From Craspedostauros australis (taxonomy: Eukaryota; Bacillariophyta; Bacillariophyceae; Mastogloiales; Achnanthaceae): DNA of 64,000 nucleotides. Below the pieces are notes generated by a model. The model searched no databases. It worked only from the letters and a program-made list of their open reading frames with translations, and was not told where the DNA came from. The stretch's first letter is position 1, and each line of letters begins with the position of its first letter. The translations under genes were made by a program, and so were the position numbers. Shown piece by piece: positions 57,901 to 64,000 of the stretch. The stretch spans positions 868,001-932,000 of the forward strand of contig JAMXDE010000010.1 in the NCBI GenBank assembly GCA_026770025.1, read 5' to 3'.

Positions 57901-58283
57901 GGGGATGTTGTCGGTCGAGTGGAATTGCTTTCACCCTTTCCGGTTCGATTGTTGTTGTTGTTTCCCGCTCTTTGAGCATCCGCCCGCCTACTCGTATTAC
58001 TGGACCCCGTTCGTGTTCCCGTCCTTGCGCTGCCCCCGTCCGGCTTCGCTGCTGTTGGCGTTCTGGTTCCGCGCCTGTGGGGCGAATCTGAGGTGTGAGA
58101 CGTCTTGGGCGATGCTCTTGGCGCGGCTGCGTTTGGGCGGGGATCCGAAGCATGGGAATCGCGTGATGTCGCTGTTTCTATCTCTGGTGGTGGTGGAGGT
58201 GATCGTGGTGACACAGGCGTTGCAATGGGAACCGGGCCGTCACCCGCAGTCAACGAGGCCTCTCCTTCTTCAGCAGACATCAT
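54948..58283 (-). CDS. Large disordered Ser/Arg/Asp-rich protein, family unknown
   Basis: The frame begins at MMSAEEGEAS (ATG at 58283; an in-frame GTG lies three codons upstream) and encodes about 1,111 residues. It is dominated by Ser, Arg, Pro, Thr, Asn and Asp, with a ten-residue Asp run after MVLVVAIEF near residue 430 and many SPR/SPK-type sites that proline-directed kinases could use. The most structured stretch is GFRGGKKWNIMEDTPGG followed by MVLVVAIEF. A second conserved-looking patch is the C-terminal HRAPHKLRIFPWRNKKS. No catalytic or membrane segments are visible. It ends 136 bp from the stop of the convergent upstream gene. It could be a scaffold or cytoskeletal regulator, but nothing in the sequence proves it. 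Confidence 0.65.
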   Translation of the reverse strand: MMSAEEGEASLTAGDGPVPIATPVSPRSPPPPPEIETATSRDSHASDPRPNAAAPRASPKTSHTSDSPHRRGTRTPTAAKPDGGSARTGTRTGSSNTSRRADAQRAGNNNNNRTGKGESNSTRPTTSPRSTRPSAHRSPTSASAATSMSTSISMPMPLSSPPLTMTASAGESNTTHIEPTHPPGASGDRSPKIPRSPRPLRSPRNTNRRSMTSTSSSQNRDKDGMLSPRSGRKSQSTPHASSKLRSPKSRPKSKVSADAGSRAKDRGKDQAKRWHTSKNEDMDNTKDEGKEKGQGTVTNSSKGKNKDKDSRTDKNTTKDRRAANTSNNNSNSNSNSNNNRTGRNTKGTDSDGTNSCSTSTTSSSEHNGSKSGSGAVSRRPLKGFRGGKKWNIMEDTPGGHAEKMVLVVAIEFDDDDDDDDDDEEREDVAVDGNVDVTDGVDGSASEDPGEDDPSVADNTSDPPSLDEDSDIQDDTHHISQAGSHLHDSQSLSDQQRTRSRTFSMPSDPVDISTLHDKLSRRSSNQDRFSASFINSDMWTTDDDTTLERSKKPQRTLSGDVSILTDSDLTGSIRFKQSGVTESLPSSSSSSSSPKIQFGGALDNHSSVERTRTPTTTRRSGSRNRSNAQDLVNHFSIDIHGGAHDSIVNGDDDDDSNNYDTLIKDHSKPSGRRTGERLSPRSNRRSPNASSPRRKTYSPRNRNADSIDNDDEINRHREQIITLDATFVPPRRKGLRSAKPRRQPDREHARHNHHQQEQQHPQQQHPDGFPNTPVPEIEMVRSNHRSPLSSSLTLTPNSRSMMSSSRQHSRQRLKNSCHLDDYIIQEENDPYAHDDASSMDGYTLGASTITTNFSMAQRTIGENTVSTRSLFSPSEKLRVSETPQIPRRRNDDDDDEHHHWEAHIDHGEHVAFGNKPSSAGQSNSNRHPASNTDTADMAIGPRMVLRKPSVDSSDSFEKSIMLDPTTKGHATVVGDAHVAIGDDVSEASSVDSTQLRERSNIGQHGNDNEGAAAGHQKGLMKVNAYPDSMRIDTTATAGSKQYQSQKQQQQRSAKLPSEDPFDGMKTDDFDSVSDDLYCKKPHRAPHKLRIFPWRNKKSDVVPLEDDGSSELS

Positions 58284-60035
58284 CGCAACCACATCCCCTT
58301 GTTACCAATCTTCTCCGATCCTCCCCAACCTGTTCGAACTTCCTTCAAACAGAATGCGATGGAATGGAATCGGATAGAGTAAGTGAGTGAGCGACAGTAC
58401 GGGCAGATGTTCGCGCTGGCGTACGTAATTGCTTGATGTGAGCAAGTGTGGGAGTAGCTCGTGCGAGTACTCGACATGCAGGTACGTATCGCAGAAGCAG
58501 AAGCAGAATGCAATCCGACCAGCGATGCAACAACGCAAAAAGTTATTATGTTTGCGAAGATGCAGTTGCGTTGTTCTGCTTCTCTTTTGTTTGTCTTCTA
58601 TCTCCTGTGCCTCGCGGTTGTCGATCAGCTCTGGCGGTGTTGGTCTCTCCTCTTGGCTCTGCTGGAGTGTGTTCACTTCCCAACCCGCAGAGGGCAACAG
58701 AACGAGATCCTTGTTGTGTTCTGTTTCTCTCGCTTGCGTTCTCGTCTACGCTATCTGCGCAATGCGGCTGTTTTCTCCACCCCGCACTCGCTCTTCTCTC
58801 TCTCTTGTTGGGTTGGGACACGCCAATACGCGCCAAACCTCTTCGACCTTCTACGCCTTTTTGTACCCGCAAATTCGTTCCTCCCACGCAATTTCTCTCT
58901 CTTCCCCTCTGGCTACTTTTTTGTGCGCAGTTGCGTTCACGTTTGCGAGGCACCAAAGACACGATGTCGACTTTTCCAATGCGCAATTTTGTGTGTAGTG
59001 CACGCACACGTCAGCGTACGCACAATGAGATATCAATACTCTACCGAGAAGTTATCGCATTGCGAAGATACCAACAATGCACGCAACAAAGGAGTTTTCC
59101 AACAGCAACATTCGATATCTTGATCGTGATATCTGTGAAATTGCGTGCAGTGCCGCATCTTGTTCGTATCAAGAAGCGGATGGAACACTTCTGTGTTGTC
59201 CGATCCGGGCAATAATTGCAGGTTGAAGTTGCGGTTGGTCTTGCGTGACTGCGACGCGAATGGCACACAGCTTGTGTCGTACGAGTATTGGTACTACTAT
59301 GCAGGCAGACTCAGAATTGAGTACCCAACACGTACATACCTATCTGCAAGCAATAGAAGTAGAGTAACTGCAAGGCCGTTTCACATTGCGCGCAGGTGTT
59401 GCAACATTCCCAACAACCCAAGCGGGCGAATATGCAAATGAAGTATTATAATATGACTCCAAGGGGAAAGGAGGAGTACATATGATGAATAGAGTATTAC
59501 GAGGCTCTCTGGAGCCCATACGTACTCCTTGAGATTGGGCTTGCTGGGCTGTGCCTAACACAGGAATATGCACTGCTCACTCCCTTCTATTCTAGAATAT
59601 ACTACTATATTATATTATTTGGAGTAAAACACAAGGTTGAACCTGGGTGGTTTGGCCAGAGAGCAGTCCTCTCTCTGGAGTATCATGGAGTGCACGATCC
59701 AACAGGAACAGGCATGCTCTGGATACTGCCTTCCATGCTGCCACCCAGGCCAGCTCCATTGAAACCCCCAAGAGTAATGGCATGAAATGAGCAGGTGTAA
59801 GTATGTCAGAAGAGGGGAAAGAGATGCAGCAGGAATATCAATACACCATCCGCATGCAGGAGTAACAAGTGAGCCTCACGCATGTGCGGGTGCAGTCGAA
59901 TCCCTTTGCTGCTGTCAGCATTGCATAGTGTCCAGATAGTCCCGTGACTCTTCCACCGTTGAAGACGTACGTAGGACCAGTACAAAAATTCGCACGTAGA
60001 ACGCGTAGAATCAGTACTAGCACAAAAACCTGACA
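58284..60035. other. Spacer with overlapping open frames, no confident gene
   Basis: About 1.75 kb. Between 58.4 and 59.2 kb all three plus frames stay open for 190-255 codons, but the translations are Cys/Leu/Ser/Arg-rich with no features and cannot all be genes. CT-rich tracts (58791-58806) lie within. The part from 59.3 kb on is AT-rich with TATTATA-like sequence near 59606. The left end should hold the promoter of the disordered-protein gene. Confidence 0.45.
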
Positions 60036-61412
60036 ATGGTGCGCACCGACGCCCAAAACAGTCCTGTCAAAGTGAACCAGAGTGCTCGAACGGCATCGAC
60101 CATGGCACGAGGACGCACAGGAAGAGGAGGCCGTCAGGCCCGTGGTACTGGCCCCAAAGGAGGTGGCCGAGGAGGCAAGAGGCAATCCAGGGAATCTCCA
60201 GGGAAAAAGACGGCAAAAAAGACTCAGACAGCGAACAAGAACGGGTTGATTTGGAGTCACCAACACGAGCGAAGCTGGGGTGACATCCTTCGCGAGCGAA
60301 ATTTGATGACTCGCGGCTACGAACCCTTCCCAGCGGCAACCGGGGTTGAAGGAGCGCTTGACGAGTCCATTGCCTTTGTGAAAGAGATGAGACCAGAGCT
60401 CGCCAACGGAGCATCACTCCAGCAATGGAAGGGACTCTTCAGCGATGCGTATGACAACAAGCTGCCGGCGGAGTCCAACCTCCAGATGATACAAATCATG
60501 CTGAGGCTGCTGACTACCTCCAACATCTTCTCGTCGTCCATGTGGAAACTGGGGCAGATCCAGTCGACGCACGAGACTGCCGCCTGGATCGCGGCCAGGA
60601 CAGTGTTCATGGAAGTCAAAGGCATATTCCTTGACAAAGACGGCGACGAGATAGTGGCACAATCCAGCTCACCCAATCCGAAATCCAAGAAAAAGTCGAG
60701 GAAGCCAAAAAACAAGGTGAAGGCGTACCCAAGAAAACAACCACAGGCCCGCGAGCTGGTGAGCGTCAACGACGTCCTTAGCGAATTCCACAAGACCTTC
60801 TTCGACGTCCGCCTCCCAATGTCAAGGGAAGGGAGCGAAACTCCACTGGCACAGGCTATTGCAGGGCTGAATACCTTACGTGCGTTCGTCTTCCGAGCCG
60901 ACTCAAAAGCACAAATCCTCGCATGGAGAAAGAGCAAAGAGGTGCGCCCGTGGACCGCAGCAGATGTGGCCTGGACCAACCGCGAGACAGTGAAGCAATT
61001 CGTCGACAGCCTGTACGCAAGAACCGGATTCATGACATACACGCGGGTATGGATCGCCCACAAACAAGACCTTGACGTATTCGAAGACGACGGCACGCTG
61101 GCAACTGCAGCAATCTCGTTTCGGAAATCCGACATTCAAGAACACAACATCGTGGCGGCAGGATGGCTATTCGGCAGCCACAGCACCATGAACACGGATG
61201 ACCTGGCAGAGGTGATCAACGAGCATGAATTCGTTCAGAACCAATGTGTGGTCCAGCTCCGCATACGCGAGATACAGCTGGTGAAGAGAAGAGGGAGAAG
61301 AGCAGAATCCGACGACTACCGCAGCAGGCCAAGGGCCACGCACATCATGTGCGGGGAGTCCAAATCCGCGATCTGCAGAATTGCGATGAAGGACATGTTC
61401 AACAGTTGTTAG
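60036..61412 (+). CDS. Basic protein of unknown family, possibly cut short by a copia LTR
   Basis: 458 codons from an ATG in CAATGG context. The first 65 residues are an Arg/Gly/Lys-rich tail (RGRTGRGGRQARG, GKKTAKK) suited to nucleic-acid binding. The rest is mixed helical sequence with SWGDILRERNLMTRGYEPF, QMIQIMLRLLTTSNIFSSSM and TWVxIAHKQD-like blocks around residues 340-350. No catalytic motif or zinc knuckle is visible. It may be an ORF1/gag-like gene of a retroelement or a lineage-specific gene. The stop codon lies in TGTTAG at 61407-61412, which looks like the outer end of the adjoining copia LTR, so the natural C-terminus may be lost. Confidence 0.55.
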   Translation: MVRTDAQNSPVKVNQSARTASTMARGRTGRGGRQARGTGPKGGGRGGKRQSRESPGKKTAKKTQTANKNGLIWSHQHERSWGDILRERNLMTRGYEPFPAATGVEGALDESIAFVKEMRPELANGASLQQWKGLFSDAYDNKLPAESNLQMIQIMLRLLTTSNIFSSSMWKLGQIQSTHETAAWIAARTVFMEVKGIFLDKDGDEIVAQSSSPNPKSKKKSRKPKNKVKAYPRKQPQARELVSVNDVLSEFHKTFFDVRLPMSREGSETPLAQAIAGLNTLRAFVFRADSKAQILAWRKSKEVRPWTAADVAWTNRETVKQFVDSLYARTGFMTYTRVWIAHKQDLDVFEDDGTLATAAISFRKSDIQEHNIVAAGWLFGSHSTMNTDDLAEVINEHEFVQNQCVVQLRIREIQLVKRRGRRAESDDYRSRPRATHIMCGESKSAICRIAMKDMFNSC

Positions 61413-62037
61413 AACGTAATCGTAGATGGGTGTGAAGGATACCGCACCGAGAACGTAGAGTGATCAAGTCGTTGTTGTTGGTGAGGAGAGTGTTTGTTTA
61501 CTGTGTTATTCGTATGGTAGTAGGAATGCTGTCGAGCTCACAAGATGGTTTCTTGAGAACTGTGAGCATGAGAGAGGCATGACATGATCTCATGCAATTG
61601 CAGATGAAATTAACACGGAGACAACACGGCAAATGTGCGTGTTACTGCGTGAAGATGAGGTGCAAAAGGTCAATGAACAAAACACCGCGATAGCCCGTGT
61701 TGTGAATTACGTCTTCTCACGATGTTGCTAGTAGTACGATCACACGATTGATCGTATTCACTTGAGAAGGTCATGGCAAGATTCGCACGTGTCACACCCA
61801 AGATCCAAGTCTGTCCTGATTGGGCAGATTGGTTCATCTTGGCAAGAAATCAATTTCCGCGACATTTTGGAACTGTGATTGAGGGAAAACGATTCTTGCG
61901 ACGCGAAATGCGACACAAATTTGACACAACGGATTTTCGACCAAAATTTCCGTTCGGAACGGAAAAGGTAAGAAAAGTGGAGATTTCTGATTGGTCGACG
62001 GGTGTCGCTATTGTTAGAGATTTAGCGTGCGCTAATA
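61407..62037 (-). mobile_element. Probable 3' LTR of the Ty1/copia element
   Basis: Read on the minus strand it begins TATTAG directly after a purine-rich TTTGGGGAG (62038-62046) and ends CTAACA at 61407. These are the inverted termini expected of a copia LTR (TGTTAG...CTAACA) with one base changed at the start. The length is about 631 bp. The other LTR and the target-site duplication lie beyond the window, so the ends cannot be confirmed here. Confidence 0.5.
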
Positions 62038-62046
62038 CTCCCCAAA
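62038..62046 (-). other. Polypurine tract of the copia element
   Basis: On the minus strand this reads TTTGGGGAG, between the pol stop codon (62062) and the proposed 3' LTR. Such a tract primes plus-strand DNA synthesis in LTR retroelements. It is short, so the call depends on its position. Confidence 0.45.
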
Positions 62047-62061
62047 GCGTGTCCCGGACAT

Positions 62062-64000
62062 TCAGGTCTTGTAGGTCGGGGAAGAGGACTCAGTGTGCCC
62101 TTTCCAGAAGAGGATGGGCTTCACGAGGGGCCAGAAGACAGCCCATGGAAGGAACTTCGTCATCACGTCGGCGACGTTCTGCGTGCCGGGGATCTTGATG
62201 AAGTAGAGGATGCCAGCGGCGACAGCGGACCGAACGCGATGGTAGGCCAGTGCGTTGTGGCGCTTGGAGAGCATGCTCTTGGGGACCGTGGAGGAGGTGA
62301 TGACGGACTGATTGTCACCCAGCATCCAGCTGGGGCCGTCGATCGGAATGCCCATTTCACGAAGGGCAAGACGGAGGGAGATGATCTGCTCCGTAGCTTG
62401 ACGGGCAGCGACGAACTCGGACCCGTAGGTGGCGGTCTCAACCGTGCCTTGACGCTTGGAGAACCATTCGATGGGGGTCTGGTTTACCAGATGGAGAGCA
62501 CCTGTAGCGGATCTGCCAGTGACTTGGCAGTGGAGAAGGTTGGCGTCGACGAACGTGGTGGTTCGGACTGGTTTGCCTTTCGGCTCGGGGATGTCGTCCG
62601 GAATCTCCTCGGAGGTCTTCCCGTAGACGGAGTAGATCCAGTCATGGTTGGGAACCTCGTAGTGAAGATCGAAGCGGGGAACGCAGGTGCGGAAGCGGAT
62701 GGCAGCATCAGGGTGCTTGCGAAGGTATCCGTACACTCGCTTGGCGCGGTCCAGATGGCCTTGGCGGGGAGCTGAGCGGAAACGTGCCAGCGTCATGACG
62801 GCGACAGAGATGTCAAACCGTCTGAGGGAGATACACCACTGGAGTGCACCGATGAGCGACATGAACTTGCGCTTGTCGGTTTCGCTGAGTTCGGAAGAGG
62901 TGTCAAGCTCGGGACTGTCGGCCTTGTCGAGGGGGCAGCTGATCTTGCGTGGAAGCTCGCTGAACATGCGCTCGTAGTTCTCCATCATCCGCTTGATGTA
63001 GGATTGCGGGGAGAGCTTGAGAGTGCCGTCGGGATCACGGCCGAAGTCAGCACCGAGATGGTACTTGATAGGACCAACTCCCTTGAGCTGGTACCCGTAC
63101 TTCGAAGAGAGGATGTCGAAGAAAGCCTTGGGGTCGGCCATCGTCGCGGTGAGGTCATCGACGTAGACGCAGACGTACTCCCAATGGGAGTTGGCGTCAC
63201 GCATCCAGACGTCGGGATCGGAGCGGCATTGGAGGAAACCCATGTCGCGAAGGGTGTCGGCGAGAGCCTCATGGAATCGGGCGCCCGATGTGCGCAGGCC
63301 GTAGAGTGCCTTGACTATCTGCATGGTATGACCAGCGAAGTCACCGAATTCGTCACCAGCGATGAAGCAGATGCGTTCTTGAGTGAAGGCCTCAAGATAC
63401 GCATTGCCGATGTCTCCAACCCATGTTGGAATGCCGTTGAGTTCGCCGGCGAGGAGGGAGAGGCGGAGAGAGCGAAGACTGACCACACCTGCGTAGGATG
63501 CATCCTTGCAGGGGTCGGTGAGGTGACCACCAGCGACGCAGCGCGCCTTGTGACGGAGGTCATGCTTCACAGCATAGACCCATTGGAGGCGGATCTTCTG
63601 GAAGCCGGAAGGGACAGGGGCGCCTTTGCCGAGAGACTTGAAGGTGTGGTACCCGAAGAGTTGGTCCATCTCCTTCTTCTCAGCGTCGGCCCAGAGAGTG
63701 TTGCCGTTCTTATCGTCGAGTCGCAGCGCTTCTTTGTGGTTGCGGGGGACTTGGACGCCGAACTGGAAGGTGGGAGCGTGGTTGAAGGTCTTGGATTTGT
63801 TGACCTGGCGCTCGAGACGATTGGTGCGGATGGCGAGGCGCTTGAGGCGCTTCCAGCCAGGCTCGTCGAGCAGCTCGTGGCGGCGGCCGTAGGCAGCGCA
63901 AGAGACAGGATCATCCTGAATCATGATGGAGAGGGGTTCGGTGGAGGTGGAGCCGTCTCCCCATTTCACGATGACGTTGAAACTGGATCCCTTGTAGGAG
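62062..64000 (-). mobile_element. pol: Ty1/copia retrotransposon pol: reverse transcriptase and RNase H, 5' partial
   Basis: The frame is open to the right window edge. The codon shown as a start at 63969 is GTG and sense codons continue upstream, so gag, protease and integrase should lie beyond 64,000. The RVT_2 reverse transcriptase covers most of the first 370 residues: WVYAVKHDLRHKARCVAGGH, VGDIGNAYLEA, ALYGLRTSGARFHEAL and the catalytic YVDD in VCVYVDDLTATM. A copia-type RNase H follows (TTFVDANLLHCQVTGRSATG, GSEFVAARQATEQI, GDNQSVI). The C-terminus has the usual NVADVMTKFL. There are no stops or frameshifts in over 640 codons, so the copy may be young. It ends in TAG/TGA-bounded DNA with a purine tract and LTR to its left. 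Confidence 0.9.

Overview
The window is nuclear DNA from a eukaryote that is most likely photosynthetic. The best fit is a stramenopile alga, probably a diatom; this is inference, not proof. Three things point there. An FKBP-type isomerase carries a three-part leader (signal peptide, transit peptide, twin-arginine thylakoid signal), as expected for a plastid wrapped in four membranes. A carbamoyl-phosphate synthase is a single fused chain with a mitochondrial-type N-terminus, like the urea-cycle enzyme of diatoms. The mobile elements are a PIF/Harbinger-type transposase and Ty1/copia DNA, both common in diatom genomes. Introns are few, short and GT-AG. Coding DNA is GC-richer than the spacers, and many proteins carry long Gln-rich or otherwise disordered stretches.

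Left part (1-13 kb): an ALKBH8-type tRNA wobble-uridine enzyme (cut by the window edge), a tubulin-tyrosine-ligase/cysteine-desulfurase-like fusion, an importin-13/transportin-3-like karyopherin, the thylakoid-lumen FKBP and a small Tim17-family membrane protein. Then comes a 1,807-residue WNK-type kinase with polyglutamine tracts (13.9-19.3 kb), and a two-exon gene of unknown function (20.9-23.0 kb).

23.0-26.2 kb is a small mobile-element island. It has an array of inverted CCGAC motifs and a PIF/Harbinger-like transposase gene split by a solo LTR of about 787 bp with matching 6-bp target-site duplications.

Middle (27.6-43.1 kb): a four-KH-domain RNA-binding protein (three exons), a USP22/Ubp8-type deubiquitinase, a membrane protein of unknown function, and a receptor-like protein joining a periplasmic-binding/ANF-type ligand domain, one membrane helix, a WWE domain and a PARP catalytic domain. 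The last is the most unusual gene here.

Right part (44-64 kb): the fused carbamoyl-phosphate synthase (three exons), a 2.9-kb spacer with at most one weak spliced candidate, an acidic Trp/Phe-motif protein, a large disordered protein, a 458-codon frame of unknown family that appears to end inside the terminus of a copia LTR, and the reverse transcriptase/RNase H part of that copia element running off the window edge. I recognised no rRNA or tRNA gene and no CRISPR array. Apart from the nested mobile elements, the genes look like ordinary, independently transcribed nuclear genes with no shared operon-like logic.
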